Positions 25,753-35,314 of a stretch of 48,458 bases of DNA are shown one piece after another (position 1 is the stretch's first letter; each line of letters starts with the position of its first letter). Under the pieces are notes generated by a model that saw only the letters and a program-made list of their open reading frames with translations, did not search any database and had not been told where the DNA came from. A program made the position numbers and the translations under genes. Origin of the DNA: an uncultured Bacteroidales bacterium (GTDB lineage: Bacteria; Bacteroidota; Bacteroidia; Bacteroidales; F082). Location: NCBI GenBank assembly GCA_947305795.1, contig CAMZEK010000017.1, forward strand, positions 1-48,458, read 5' to 3'.

Positions 25753-25769
25753 CGCCAAAATTAAACCCA

Positions 25770-26939
25770 ATGGAATCGAATGTCGGACTGTTCAACGAAT
25801 CGTTTCCGCCCGTGATGGACGGCGTGGCCGTATGTGTCCAAAACTATGCCTATTGGATGCAGAAAAAAGTGGGTGGTGTGTCGGTTATCACACCGAATGT
25901 GCCTGGAGCCGACTACAGCCGATACGACTACGAAGTGCTCGACTATTTCTCTGTCCCAGTGCTGTTCCGCCAGCCGTATGTCACTGGAATTGCGGAAGTT
26001 GACCCTGCTTTTCTTGTAAAAATCACAAAACGGCAGTTCAAGATTGTTCATGCCCATTCGCCCTTTGCGGCAGGCTTTGCAGCGGCAAATGTAGCCAAAA
26101 GGCTCAACATTCCGATGGTGGCCACCTTCCATTCCAAGTACCGAGACGACTTCAGCCAGACCATTCCCTCAAAGGCCGTTGTCGACCAAATCATCAAGCG
26201 CATTGTCAGTTTTTATGAACGCGCTGACGAGGTTTGGGTACCGCAAGCATCTGTTGCAGAGGTAATTAAGGAATACGGTTACAACGGCAACGTGGAAGTG
26301 GTTCCCAACGGCAGCGACCTTGTGGCCGACTATCCAGAGGCCTATTTCGTTGAGGCGCGACAAAAATTAGGCATCGCGCCGAGCGAATTCGTTTGCCTTT
26401 TCGTAGGCCAACACGTTTGGCAGAAAAACGTGCGTCTCATCATCGAAGCCCTTGAAAAAGTGAAAGATACGCCCTTCAAGATGTTTTTCGTCGGTAACGG
26501 CTACGCCGCTGACGCGATGAAGGAAATGGTGACAGAAAAAGGTCTCGACAGCCGAGTCACTTTTGTGGGCACCATCACTGACCGCGAGATTATCAAGCAG
26601 TATTACGCGGCGGCGGACCTCTTCCTCTTCCCCTCGCTTTACGACACCGATGGCCTCGTCGTGAAAGAAGCGGCGGCTATGCACACACCTTCTATTTTAA
26701 TTGACGAGGCGACGGCAGCCTCCATCATCACCGATGGTGAAAACGGATTCCTAAGCCATAATGACTTGGACGCTTTTGCCAACCGTCTCCGCGAACTCAT
26801 CCATGACCCAGAGCGCGTTCATCGGGTAGGTGTGCAAGCCTCACGAAGCATTGTCCGCTCGTGGGAAGACGTGGTCGACGAGGTGCTTGATCGATATAAC
26901 AGATTGATTGCTAAAAAGAAACTGATTGTCATACCTTAA
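25770..26939 (+). CDS. GT4-family glycosyltransferase
   Basis: 389 aa from ATG at 25770 (MESNVGLFNESFPPVMDGVA); the in-frame start at 25740 precedes the promoter box. GT-B fold: N-terminal loop ESFPPVMDGVAVCVQ, HAHSPF and TFHSKYRDDF in the acceptor half, then VPNGSDL, FVGQHVWQKNV and the donor-site EX7E region FPSLYDTDGLVVKEAAAMHTP. It resembles diacylglycerol- or phosphatidylinositol-type glycosyltransferases, suggesting a glycolipid or surface glycan product; the acceptor is unknown. It is followed after 12 bp by a zinc peptidase gene. Confidence 0.88.
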   Translation: MESNVGLFNESFPPVMDGVAVCVQNYAYWMQKKVGGVSVITPNVPGADYSRYDYEVLDYFSVPVLFRQPYVTGIAEVDPAFLVKITKRQFKIVHAHSPFAAGFAAANVAKRLNIPMVATFHSKYRDDFSQTIPSKAVVDQIIKRIVSFYERADEVWVPQASVAEVIKEYGYNGNVEVVPNGSDLVADYPEAYFVEARQKLGIAPSEFVCLFVGQHVWQKNVRLIIEALEKVKDTPFKMFFVGNGYAADAMKEMVTEKGLDSRVTFVGTITDREIIKQYYAAADLFLFPSLYDTDGLVVKEAAAMHTPSILIDEATAASIITDGENGFLSHNDLDAFANRLRELIHDPERVHRVGVQASRSIVRSWEDVVDEVLDRYNRLIAKKKLIVIP

Positions 26940-26951
26940 AACTTTAGAAAC

Positions 26952-27629
26952 ATGAACACAAGCTGGATTCTCATCATCGTCATCGGCATCGTCGGGATGC
27001 TGGTGCAATGGAAACTGAAAAGCGTATTCGCCAAATATTCAAAGGTGCTCTCGCCTGGCGGAATGACTGGAGCGCAAATCGCACAGAAAATGCTGAACGA
27101 CAATGGCATATACGATGTTTCTGTCACCTGCATCAAAGGGCAGCTCACCGACCATTACGACCCGACCAAGAAGACGGTCAACCTGAGCGAAGACGTCTAT
27201 CGAATGAACAGCGTTGCCGCCGCTGCCGTAGCTGCCCACGAATGTGGTCATGCCGTGCAACACAAGGTGGGCTACGCCCCTCTGCGCCTACGTTCTGCTT
27301 TGGTGCCCGCCGTCAATATCTCATCTAAGCTTTCGATGATTGTCATCATCATCGGCCTGCTGATTATCAACACCTTCCCTGCCCTGTTCTGGGTTGGAAT
27401 CGCCATGTTCGCAATGGTGTTTTTGTTCAGCGTGGTGACCTTGCCCGTCGAGTTCAACGCCTCGCGCCGTGCTTTGGCTTGGCTACAATCTTCCAACTCG
27501 CTCAGTCAAGCTGAGCTTTCGCAAGCCAAGGAAGCTTTAAGCTGGGCTGCGAGCACCTACGTTGTGGCCGCTTTGTCGTCGTTGGCCTCGCTACTGTATT
27601 ATATTGGGTTGGGGAATAGTAGGAGGTAA
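26952..27629 (+). CDS. Membrane zinc metallopeptidase, YugP-like
   Basis: 225 aa. N-terminal membrane segment (about 5-20), then SPGGMTGAQIAQKML and the zinc motif AHECGHAVQH (HExxH, about 95-104), followed by two hydrophobic segments (about 128-165) and a C-terminal segment ending YYIGLG. This is the neutral zinc metallopeptidase family (Zn_peptidase_2, YugP type). Substrates are not known; a role in membrane protein quality control is a guess. It has short gaps to both neighbours. Confidence 0.92.
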   Translation: MNTSWILIIVIGIVGMLVQWKLKSVFAKYSKVLSPGGMTGAQIAQKMLNDNGIYDVSVTCIKGQLTDHYDPTKKTVNLSEDVYRMNSVAAAAVAAHECGHAVQHKVGYAPLRLRSALVPAVNISSKLSMIVIIIGLLIINTFPALFWVGIAMFAMVFLFSVVTLPVEFNASRRALAWLQSSNSLSQAELSQAKEALSWAASTYVVAALSSLASLLYYIGLGNSRR

Positions 27630-27640
27630 ACGAAAAAACC

Positions 27641-30256
27641 ATGAAAACCAGACTCCTCATCATCCTCTGCCTTTTCAGTTTTTATGCCACTGCGCAAAAC
27701 ATCCACATCCTTCCTACGCCACAACAAGTGGAAACCACTGAAGGCCAATTCGTTTGGGACGAGGATGTCGTCCTCACTTATGATGCCTCCGATGCCGAAA
27801 TCAGCCCAATCATCACGATGTTTCGGCAGGATTTGGACCAAATCACAGGCAAAAAAGTACAGTTTTCGCACGGAGTGATAAAAGGAAAACACTTCATCGA
27901 ACTCGTCAAAACAGACCACCTCGATGTGAGCGAAAACGAAGACCAGGCCTACAAGCTGACTATCAACCCCAACTTCGTGAGGATGGAAGCCACCACTTCT
28001 GCGGGACTTTTCTACGCTACGCAAAGCCTGAAACAACTCTACCGCTATGCTTTTCTGAAAAGCAACGAAGACGAAATCACACTGCCCTGCATGACCATCA
28101 CCGACTGGCCCAACTTCAAGATTCGCGCCTGGCAGGACGACATCAGCCGTGGCCCCATTGTCAGCATGGATTATTTGAAACGCCTCATCCCACAACTCGC
28201 TGAATGCAAGCTCAATGCGTTCTCGCTTTACACGGAGCACACGTTCAAGACCAATTGCCACCCTGACCTCGCTCCCGCCGATGCCTTTACCGCCGAGGAA
28301 ATCAAGGAGTTGGAGGAGTTTTGTAGGCCGTATCATATCAATATCATTGGCAATCAGCAATGTTTCGGACATTTCGAGGAGATTTTGTGCAATCCCTTCT
28401 ACAGCGATTTGGTTGACACGAAATGGAACCTCAATCCTGCCAACGAAGACACCTACAAGTTCCTTGAGGCCCATTTGAAAGAAGTTGCAAAAGCCTATAA
28501 ATCAACGTATTTCAACATCAACTGCGACGAAACCGAAAGCCTTGGGCAAGGCTACGCCAAGGCGTACGTGGATTCCGTTGGCCAAACGACTGCCTATTAC
28601 CAGCACATCAACCGCGTTAATCGGATGCTGCGCCCCTATCACAAGCGTGTAATGATGTGGGGTGACATCGCCGAAAAACATCCCGAAATCCTTGAGAATC
28701 TGGACAATGACATCTTCCTCATTGCGTGGAGTTATGTGGCACAAGACGATTTCAACGTTTTTTTGAAACCTTACGTCAATTCAGGGCACAAGTTCCTCGT
28801 CGCGCCTGGCGTGAGCCTCTCCGAACGGGTTTGGCCCAAGCATTACGAATTCAAGTCCAACATCACCCACCTCTGTCGCGACGGTTACAAAAACGGTGCA
28901 CTCGGTGTCATCAACACCTGTTGGGATGACTTCGGCGAATCGCTGACAAACAGTGCTTTATACGGCCTTGCCGTGGGTGCGGAAATGTGTTGGAACGCCG
29001 TTTCAAAAAAAGACCGCGACACCGAAACCAACTTCACGACACATTTCTTCGGAACCACTTCCACCGAGCTTTGCAAGCATCTTGACGAGGTCTCGGAATG
29101 GACAAAAATCGATGGCATCGGCAAGTTCAGTGCGATGACCGAGCCGATGGTGCCTTTCTACCCTTCCCTTGTTGGCGATTCGATAGAAACCCTTAACAAA
29201 GAAGCAGTTAAGGCTTTGGCTGAATTGGGCAAAGCCTTGGAAAAAGACAAAAAAACGGCAAGGAAAAACGCAGAGGTTTTCGACAATGCCTTATATGCCG
29301 TACATCGCATGGTATGGTGCGCCAATCGCAATCTCTTAAGGTGTCAACTATTTGACACTTATCAAGATACAACAGTGAAAAACATCGCTGGATGCCGAAA
29401 AATGATCCAAGAACTGATTGGAGGCCTGCATGACTTGAAATGCGAATACATCCCCATTTGGAGCCAAGAGAACCGTCCATATTGGCTTGAGGTCAACATG
29501 AAGAAATACGACGACATCGCCCGCGAACTGCAACAGCTTGAATACCTGCCTTTTATTGAGTCGACAACAACTGAGAAAGGCTATCCTGCCGTTGCTTTGA
29601 AAACCATTTTCGATGACAAGGAAATTCATTATACCGTTGATGGAAAAGAAGTTACAGTGACCGATTCCGTTTATCGTCGGCTCATCGTGTTGTTGTGGCC
29701 TTGTCTCGTCAAAGCGGCTTGCTTCAATGACTTGGGCGAGCCGATTTGCGCAAAGCGTTACTTCTTCTACCACAAGGGGATGGGCCGATTGAAGCAACTG
29801 AATAGTCCTGCGGGCAACTACTGTCCTGAGTACTCGGGCGGTGGCGACAACGCCCTGCTTGACGGCAACTTGGGCAGCGATGACTACAAGGACGGCCATT
29901 GGCAAGGCTTTTACGGCATCGACGCCGACCTCGAAATCGACTTAGGGAAATGGACAAAAGTAGAAGCCTTGAACATCGGTTTCTTGGTGAATGCCCACGA
30001 TTGGATCCTGCGTCCCGACATAGTGGAAGTTTACTCCTCCCCTGACGGGAAAAGCTATCAACTTGCCAAGACTTTTGCCCTCACAACCGAAATCACGAAA
30101 CAGGGCAACTTCACTTTCCGTGAGCGATTTGCAACACCTGTTTTATCAACACGTTACTTACGTATTGTGGTAAAGAATCCCGGCAAACTTCCCGAAGGCT
30201 TGCCTGGCAGCGGTTACGATTCATGGGTTTTTATGGATGAAGTGATTGTCGAATAA
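27641..30256 (+). CDS. GH20 beta-N-acetylhexosaminidase
   Basis: 871 aa. Signal peptide MKTRLLIILCLFSFYATAQ. GH20 N-terminal domain (about 22-150; ILPTPQQVE, then AGLFYATQSLKQLY). Catalytic TIM barrel from about 155: RAWQDDISRG, NQQCFGHFEEIL, and the catalytic Asp-Glu pair in NINCDETES (D296-E297). A chitobiase-C-like region and a discoidin-like (F5/8C) domain lie at the C-terminus (YGIDADLEIDLGKWTKVEALNIGF). It would release terminal GlcNAc or GalNAc from glycans such as mucin or N-glycans in the periplasm. It may be co-transcribed with the two upstream genes (11-bp gap). Confidence 0.95.
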   Translation: MKTRLLIILCLFSFYATAQNIHILPTPQQVETTEGQFVWDEDVVLTYDASDAEISPIITMFRQDLDQITGKKVQFSHGVIKGKHFIELVKTDHLDVSENEDQAYKLTINPNFVRMEATTSAGLFYATQSLKQLYRYAFLKSNEDEITLPCMTITDWPNFKIRAWQDDISRGPIVSMDYLKRLIPQLAECKLNAFSLYTEHTFKTNCHPDLAPADAFTAEEIKELEEFCRPYHINIIGNQQCFGHFEEILCNPFYSDLVDTKWNLNPANEDTYKFLEAHLKEVAKAYKSTYFNINCDETESLGQGYAKAYVDSVGQTTAYYQHINRVNRMLRPYHKRVMMWGDIAEKHPEILENLDNDIFLIAWSYVAQDDFNVFLKPYVNSGHKFLVAPGVSLSERVWPKHYEFKSNITHLCRDGYKNGALGVINTCWDDFGESLTNSALYGLAVGAEMCWNAVSKKDRDTETNFTTHFFGTTSTELCKHLDEVSEWTKIDGIGKFSAMTEPMVPFYPSLVGDSIETLNKEAVKALAELGKALEKDKKTARKNAEVFDNALYAVHRMVWCANRNLLRCQLFDTYQDTTVKNIAGCRKMIQELIGGLHDLKCEYIPIWSQENRPYWLEVNMKKYDDIARELQQLEYLPFIESTTTEKGYPAVALKTIFDDKEIHYTVDGKEVTVTDSVYRRLIVLLWPCLVKAACFNDLGEPICAKRYFFYHKGMGRLKQLNSPAGNYCPEYSGGGDNALLDGNLGSDDYKDGHWQGFYGIDADLEIDLGKWTKVEALNIGFLVNAHDWILRPDIVEVYSSPDGKSYQLAKTFALTTEITKQGNFTFRERFATPVLSTRYLRIVVKNPGKLPEGLPGSGYDSWVFMDEVIVE

Positions 30257-30310
30257 ACGGTCTGATAGCAACCTGACAACGCATTAAGTTACAATCCTTT
30301 TGCTGACACA

Positions 30311-31237
30311 ATGGATAATAAAAACGTCAATATCACACCGAACCTCATCAAGCACTTCGCCGACTACCTTCGCTTGGAGCTTTCGCTGTCCGACAACAGT
30401 GTGGAGGCCTATTGCCATGATGTTGGACTATTCTTGCAATATATTGAGTATCAAAACCTTTCATCAGAAATCAAGGAGATAAACCAGCAAACCATAGAGA
30501 ACTTCTTCGCTTATCTCTATGACTTAAATATCGGAGCCACTTCACAGGCGCGGATTTTGTCGGGGCTGAAGTCGTTTTGGCGTTACCTGACACAAGAAGA
30601 AATCACCGAAACCGACCCGACTGTCCTCATCTCCTCGCCCACTTTGGGTCGCCACCTGCCCGAAGTGCTGAGTTATGAGGAAATCCAAAAAATGATTGAC
30701 AGCATCGATCTGAGCCAACCCAACGGTCACCGCAACAAAGCCATGATTGAAGTGATGTACGGCTGTGGACTTCGCGTTTCTGAACTCATCGGACTACAAA
30801 TCAGCGACATATACAAAAGCGATGGTTTCCTCCGCATCTTCGGCAAAGGCAGCAAGGAACGGCTCGTGCCCATCGGCGACTCAAGCTTGAAAATCCTATT
30901 CCAATATATTGAAGGAGCCAGAGTTCACATCACGCCAAAGCCCAAATTCACCGACATCGTGTTTCTCAACAGTCGCGGCACCAGCCTCACACGCCAGATG
31001 GTCTTCTTGATTGTCAAGGACTTGGCGGAGAAAAACGGCATCACCAAAACCATCAGTCCGCACACGTTCCGACACAGTTTTGCGACACATCTTTTGGAAG
31101 GCGGAGCCAATCTATTGGCCGTACAGCAAATGCTGGGCCACGCCAGCGTCAGCACGACCGAAATTTACACCCACATTTCAGACGAACTATTGCGTGACAC
31201 ACTAACAAGCTATCATCCGCGTTTTAAGAACAATTAA
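30311..31237 (+). CDS. xerD: Tyrosine recombinase XerD-like
   Basis: 308 aa, usual length for XerC/D. N-terminal SAM-like domain (FADYLRLELSLSDNSVEAYCHDV) and catalytic domain with R155 (YGCGLRVSEL), a lysine in GKGSKERLVP, HTFRHSF (H251, R254), H277 (MLGHASVSTT) and the nucleophile Y286 (TEIYTHI). The chromosome-dimer-resolution role fits a stand-alone copy among housekeeping genes with no flanking mobile element. XerC versus XerD cannot be settled with certainty from the sequence alone. Confidence 0.9.
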   Translation: MDNKNVNITPNLIKHFADYLRLELSLSDNSVEAYCHDVGLFLQYIEYQNLSSEIKEINQQTIENFFAYLYDLNIGATSQARILSGLKSFWRYLTQEEITETDPTVLISSPTLGRHLPEVLSYEEIQKMIDSIDLSQPNGHRNKAMIEVMYGCGLRVSELIGLQISDIYKSDGFLRIFGKGSKERLVPIGDSSLKILFQYIEGARVHITPKPKFTDIVFLNSRGTSLTRQMVFLIVKDLAEKNGITKTISPHTFRHSFATHLLEGGANLLAVQQMLGHASVSTTEIYTHISDELLRDTLTSYHPRFKNN

Positions 31238-31277
31238 GATTGCTGAGCCTATTGAAGCACTGAATCAAGAAAAAGAT

Positions 31278-31285
31278 TACTTTTG
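31278..31285 (+). promoter_or_regulatory. -7 box of kdsA
   Basis: TACTTTTG, 14 bp before the kdsA ATG; this implies a very short leader. Confidence 0.55.
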
Positions 31286-31299
31286 CAAAAAAATCCACC

Positions 31300-32112
31300 A
31301 TGGACAACTCAAAATTCGACTTTCTGAAAGGCCTCCGCCCCGACCGTTTCTTTCTCATGGCCGGCCCTTGTGTGATTGAGGACGAAGCCTCTCCCCTCTT
31401 CATTGCCGAGACCTTGAAAAACATCTGCCAAAATCTCGACATTCCGCTGATCTTCAAGGGTTCCTACCGCAAGGCTAACCGCTCACGCTTGGATTCTTTT
31501 ACGGGCATCGGCGACGAAAAAGCATTGAAGGTGCTACAAAGAATCAGCAAGGAATTTGAACTTCCCGTGGTGACCGACATTCATGCTGCAGAAGAAGCGT
31601 TCATGGCCGCAGAATACGTTAACATCCTGCAAATTCCAGCCTTCCTTTGCCGTCAGACCGACCTCCTTGTGGCCGCAGCCAAAACGGGAAAAACAGTCAA
31701 CATCAAGAAAGGGCAGTTCCTCTCAGGCGAGGCGATGGGATTTGCCGTCGAGAAAGTCAGGCAATCGGGCAACGATAAGGTCATGCTGACCGAGCGCGGC
31801 TCCATGTTCGGCTATCAAGATTTGGTGGTGGATTTCCGCAATATCGCTGTGATGCAGAAGTTTGGAACACCTGTAATTCTGGATGTCACCCATTCCTTAC
31901 AGCAGCCCAACCAAAGCAGTGGCATCACAGGTGGCCAGCCCGAAATGATTGGCCTCATCGCTAAGGCCGGCATCGCGGCAGGCGCCGACGGCCTCTTCAT
32001 GGAAGTACATCCCGAACCGTCTAAAGCCAAGTCTGACGGTGCCAACATGCTCCGCCTCGACCTCGTGGAAGGTCTGCTGAAAAGTCTTGTTAGAATTAAG
32101 GAAGTGCTGTGA
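31300..32112 (+). CDS. kdsA: 3-deoxy-D-manno-octulosonate 8-phosphate synthase
   Basis: 270 aa. The barrel carries MAGPCVIE (about 20-27), FKGSYRKANRSRLDSFTGIG, VVTDIH, QIPAFLCRQTDLL, NIKKGQFLS, TERGSMFGYQDLVVDFR, DVTHSLQQPN and GLFMEVHPEPSKAKSDG, all diagnostic of KdsA. It condenses phosphoenolpyruvate and arabinose 5-phosphate for lipopolysaccharide core. The cysteine in AGPC (C24) is the metal ligand of the metal-dependent class; the E. coli metal-independent enzyme has asparagine here. It is convergent with the DUF4831 gene across a 21-bp gap. Confidence 0.97.
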   Translation: MDNSKFDFLKGLRPDRFFLMAGPCVIEDEASPLFIAETLKNICQNLDIPLIFKGSYRKANRSRLDSFTGIGDEKALKVLQRISKEFELPVVTDIHAAEEAFMAAEYVNILQIPAFLCRQTDLLVAAAKTGKTVNIKKGQFLSGEAMGFAVEKVRQSGNDKVMLTERGSMFGYQDLVVDFRNIAVMQKFGTPVILDVTHSLQQPNQSSGITGGQPEMIGLIAKAGIAAGADGLFMEVHPEPSKAKSDGANMLRLDLVEGLLKSLVRIKEVL

Positions 32113-32133
32113 TTTATTTCACAAAAACAAACT

Positions 32134-33222
32134 CTACTGCATTTTCATGTTGATAATCTGACCCGTTTCAGTGTCAAAATCCATTCTCGTGTTGGCAAAA
32201 GGTGCCATCAACAGAACTCCTAACTGGTTGATGATCAAACGCTCTTCAATCAAAGTAGTGTTTTTCAAGCTCACTTTCACGTTAGCCGTTTCAGGAACAC
32301 GGTAAAACAACTTATTGTCATACGACATCGACTCGACGGCTGACTGGCTCGGTGCATTGATGCCTGCAGTGTTGTTCAAAGGTAAAGTTTGCACCGTTAT
32401 CGGGCTACCCGAACCGGAAGTTCCTGTTGTAAGGCCATCACTCTCAGAGAACTTAGCCACGGTTTGAGTAAGCACTTCCTTGGATGGAATCACATAAACC
32501 GGTCTGACGACCGTGCTCGTGACGCGGCTGCCCAAAAACAGACTCAAATAATCTTGCTCCATTTCCTCCAACTTGGAATACATTTCCCTGAAACTCTCTG
32601 GCGTATAAGCCGTTTCGTAGTAGCCTGAAATCAGTTTGAACTTCGAGTCGCGAATCCCCGCAATCTTGTCGGCAGCCTCGCGGGCAATCTGCGCATCCGA
32701 CTTTCCTGAGGTGATCAACTTGATGAAGCCCTGGTTTCTTGATTTCGCCATGCATGGTGGGATTTGCAAAGGTTCTTGAGGTTTTTGCTGACTCTCAGAT
32801 TCAATCAAGGCACTTCCTGAACCCACACTGCGGATGATGCCGTTAGGCAAAATGTCAAATTCAGCCTTGGATCCGCCTCTAACCGCTCCAACCGAAACGA
32901 AAAACGTAGCGTTCGGGTCGGGAGTGGCAACTTGTTTCATCCTCACATCCAGAAGTTTATATTCCATTGAGCTATACTCAACCATTTCCTCATGCTCAAA
33001 ATAGAGTGAGGCGTATGCACTCAACGGCCCTGGCTCACATTGGGTCTCTTCAATAATGAAATCCAGTTGCAACATGGTTTGCGGCAACGAATAATAGAAA
33101 CCGCTCTGCTGACCTGGATTGACATTTTTGGCAAAAGTAGTGGTAAACTGAGCTTGTAACATGCTGGTTGTCAAGAAACAAGCCGCAAAAACAAAGATTA
33201 GTTTAAAAGAAAATCTGTTCAT
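32134..33222 (-). CDS. DUF4831 family secreted protein
   Basis: 362 aa from ATG at 33222 (MNRFSFKLIFVFAACF), giving a clean signal peptide ending LQAQ; the in-frame upstream start adds ten polar residues. The mature part begins GFYYSLPQTMLQLDFIIEET and contains GPLSAYASLYF and EEMEQDYLSLFLG, as in the Bacteroidota DUF4831 family. It is predicted periplasmic or outer-membrane-associated; no function is known. A box TATTTTTG at 33250-33257 serves as promoter. Confidence 0.85.
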   Translation of the reverse strand: MNRFSFKLIFVFAACFLTTSMLQAQFTTTFAKNVNPGQQSGFYYSLPQTMLQLDFIIEETQCEPGPLSAYASLYFEHEEMVEYSSMEYKLLDVRMKQVATPDPNATFFVSVGAVRGGSKAEFDILPNGIIRSVGSGSALIESESQQKPQEPLQIPPCMAKSRNQGFIKLITSGKSDAQIAREAADKIAGIRDSKFKLISGYYETAYTPESFREMYSKLEEMEQDYLSLFLGSRVTSTVVRPVYVIPSKEVLTQTVAKFSESDGLTTGTSGSGSPITVQTLPLNNTAGINAPSQSAVESMSYDNKLFYRVPETANVKVSLKNTTLIEERLIINQLGVLLMAPFANTRMDFDTETGQIINMKMQ

Positions 33223-33249
33223 TTCGTAGTCAATTATGAATTTATGGGT

Positions 33250-33257
33250 CAAAAATA
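33250..33257 (-). promoter_or_regulatory. -7 box of the DUF4831 gene
   Basis: TATTTTTG on the minus strand, 27 bp upstream of the chosen ATG; the upstream in-frame start at 33252 overlaps the box. Confidence 0.5.
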
Positions 33258-33278
33258 CACATTAAATTGATAAGGTAC

Positions 33279-34757
33279 TCATTCTAAGGCAACTTTTTCT
33301 TTTTTGCTGAAGGCAAGCAAGGCCAAAAATGTCAGTAATCCATTGACTATCAATATTTCAAAACCAAATTGATAGCCACCAAACAATTGCTTTGAATAGA
33401 GCTTCAGCAAATAGCTGACCACGGGTGAAGCAACTGCAATGAACGGAACCGCCTTATCTAAAGCCTTGCGGTTTTTCACAAACAAGCCAAAAGTGTAAAG
33501 CCCAAGCAAAGGCCCGTATGTGAAGCCTGCAATGTCGAAAACCTTATCAATCAGCGACTCGTTGTGGAAAGGACGAAATGCGACAATTACCAACAAGTAA
33601 AGCAAGGCAAACGCTACATGGATCCACTTGCGGTACTTTGTGATTTGCGCTTCGGAAATCTGCTTTTTGTCAAAGTGCATGAAATCGAAACAGAACGAAG
33701 TGGTCAACGCGGTCAAAGTGCCATCGGCACTGGAATATCCAGCGGCCACCAAGCCAAGAACAAACACGACACTCGTGAATTTGCTCAAGCTGAACGCCAC
33801 CGAGGGAAAAATCTTGTCATTGACCACCACACCCGCCTCATTCACAGGAAGTTGGAACCCCGTTGCCTGCGCGTAATAAATCAAGGCCGCGCCAAGGCAC
33901 AAAAACAGCCCATTGACCAAGACAAATAGCAAGCTTGAGGTCATCACATTTTTTTGGGCATCACGCAAGTTCCTGCAAGTCAAGTTTTTCTGCATCATAT
34001 CTTGGTCGAGGCCCGTCATGGTGATGGTGATGAACGCTCCGCTCAACAACTGCTTAAGCCAGAATTTGTTGTGTGTCCAGTCGGTTTCAAAAACCTTGGT
34101 GTAGCCTTTCTCTGAAGCGGATTTCATCAGGTCGCCAAGCGAGATGTGAAGGTTTCTCAGAATGAACCAAGCCGTCAGGAAAGCCGCCAAAAGCAGGAAT
34201 GTCGTCTGCAAAGTGTCAGTCCAAACCACCGTCTTGATGCCACCTTTGAAGGTGTATAGCAAAATAATGGCGATGAAAATGACCGCCGGCACCCAAAACG
34301 GAATGCCCCAACCTTTGAAGACGAACTCATACAACACAAAGACAACGAGATACATCCTCAGCGCCGAGCCTAACAGCCGCGACAAAATGAAGAACGCCGC
34401 ACCCGTTTTCTCCGACCTTGGTCCGAAACGCATATTCAAATAGGTATAGATGGAAGTCAGATTGAGGCGGTAATACAAAGGCAGCAATATCAACGCAATC
34501 ACCGCGTAACCAATCACATAGCCCAACACCAATGGCAAATAGGTGAACTGTCCTGTATAGACCCCACCTGGTACCGACATAAACGTCACGCCCGAAAGCG
34601 AGGCTCCTATCATGCCATAGGCCACCACAAACCACGGCGAGTTGCGGTTGCCACGGAAAAAGGCCGCGTTGTCGGACTTGCGCGAGGTGAAGTGCGAAAT
34701 CACGAACAGCAAGACCGTATAAAGCACAAAAACTATCAGTATCGTCGTCGAATTCAT
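33279..34757 (-). CDS. Sodium:solute symporter (SSS family)
   Basis: 492 aa with about 13 hydrophobic segments, typical of SSS/LeuT-fold carriers. Family patterns: ASLSGVTFMSVPGGVYTGQF in segment 2, SRLLGSALRMYLVVFVLYEF, GGIKTVVWTDTLQTTFLL, and the sodium-site segment LVAAGYSSADGTLTALTTSF. The substrate cannot be told from sequence; sugar, sialic acid and amino acid carriers all occur in this family. Its promoter is divergent from the DUF486 gene. Confidence 0.92.
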   Translation of the reverse strand: MNSTTILIVFVLYTVLLFVISHFTSRKSDNAAFFRGNRNSPWFVVAYGMIGASLSGVTFMSVPGGVYTGQFTYLPLVLGYVIGYAVIALILLPLYYRLNLTSIYTYLNMRFGPRSEKTGAAFFILSRLLGSALRMYLVVFVLYEFVFKGWGIPFWVPAVIFIAIILLYTFKGGIKTVVWTDTLQTTFLLLAAFLTAWFILRNLHISLGDLMKSASEKGYTKVFETDWTHNKFWLKQLLSGAFITITMTGLDQDMMQKNLTCRNLRDAQKNVMTSSLLFVLVNGLFLCLGAALIYYAQATGFQLPVNEAGVVVNDKIFPSVAFSLSKFTSVVFVLGLVAAGYSSADGTLTALTTSFCFDFMHFDKKQISEAQITKYRKWIHVAFALLYLLVIVAFRPFHNESLIDKVFDIAGFTYGPLLGLYTFGLFVKNRKALDKAVPFIAVASPVVSYLLKLYSKQLFGGYQFGFEILIVNGLLTFLALLAFSKKEKVALE

Positions 34758-34777
34758 GATGATTTCAATTAAAAGTG

Positions 34778-34838
34778 CAAAAATAAGAATAATATCGCCT
34801 ACTTTCTCGATTCCATGACCGAAAAAAAGCTAATTTTG
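34778..34838. promoter_or_regulatory. Divergent -7 boxes of symporter and DUF486 genes
   Basis: TATTTTTG reads leftward at 34778-34785 and TAATTTTG reads rightward at 34831-34838, each about 20 bp from its start codon. Confidence 0.55.
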
Positions 34839-34857
34839 CGCCCCAAAACAAAAACCA

Positions 34858-35229
34858 ATGAAAGGTATATACACCATCCTATTGCTCATTGTCTCCAATG
34901 TGTTTATGACATTCGCTTGGTATGGCCAGCTCAAGCTTTTGGAAATCGTCCCTTCCTCAAAAGATTGGCCGCTTTTCCTTGTCATCCTCATGTCGTGGGG
35001 CATTGCACTGTTCGAGTATTCATTCATGATACCCGCCAACCGTATCGGAGCGATGCAAAACGGCGGCCCTTTCAACCTTATCCAACTGAAAGTCATTCAA
35101 GAAGCCGTCTCCTTGACCGTTTTTACCATCATCGTCATCACTGTGTTCAAAACCGAAACTTTCCGGTGGAACCACATCCTCTCTTTCATCTTCATCATCC
35201 TAGCCGTGTTTTTTGCCTTCAAAAAGTAG
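34858..35229 (+). CDS. DUF486 (DMT-superfamily-like) membrane protein
   Basis: 123 aa, four hydrophobic segments. The sequence SNVFMTFAWYGQLK and MSWGIALFEYSFMIPANRIG, followed by NLIQLKVIQEAVSLTVFTI, is characteristic of DUF486. These small proteins resemble half-size drug/metabolite transporters; substrate unknown. Confidence 0.92.
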   Translation: MKGIYTILLLIVSNVFMTFAWYGQLKLLEIVPSSKDWPLFLVILMSWGIALFEYSFMIPANRIGAMQNGGPFNLIQLKVIQEAVSLTVFTIIVITVFKTETFRWNHILSFIFIILAVFFAFKK

Positions 35230-35314
35230 ATTTTTGTTGCAACAAACGGAAAAATGCATGATATTTGCGGACTCGGAACGACACCTATAACTGACAAAAA
35301 AGAAAGGAAATAAT

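Noticed and set aside
30311-31237. XerD-like gene as an integrase of a mobile element
   Set aside because: Its length and motifs fit housekeeping XerC/D, and no attachment repeats, relaxase or transposon genes are nearby.
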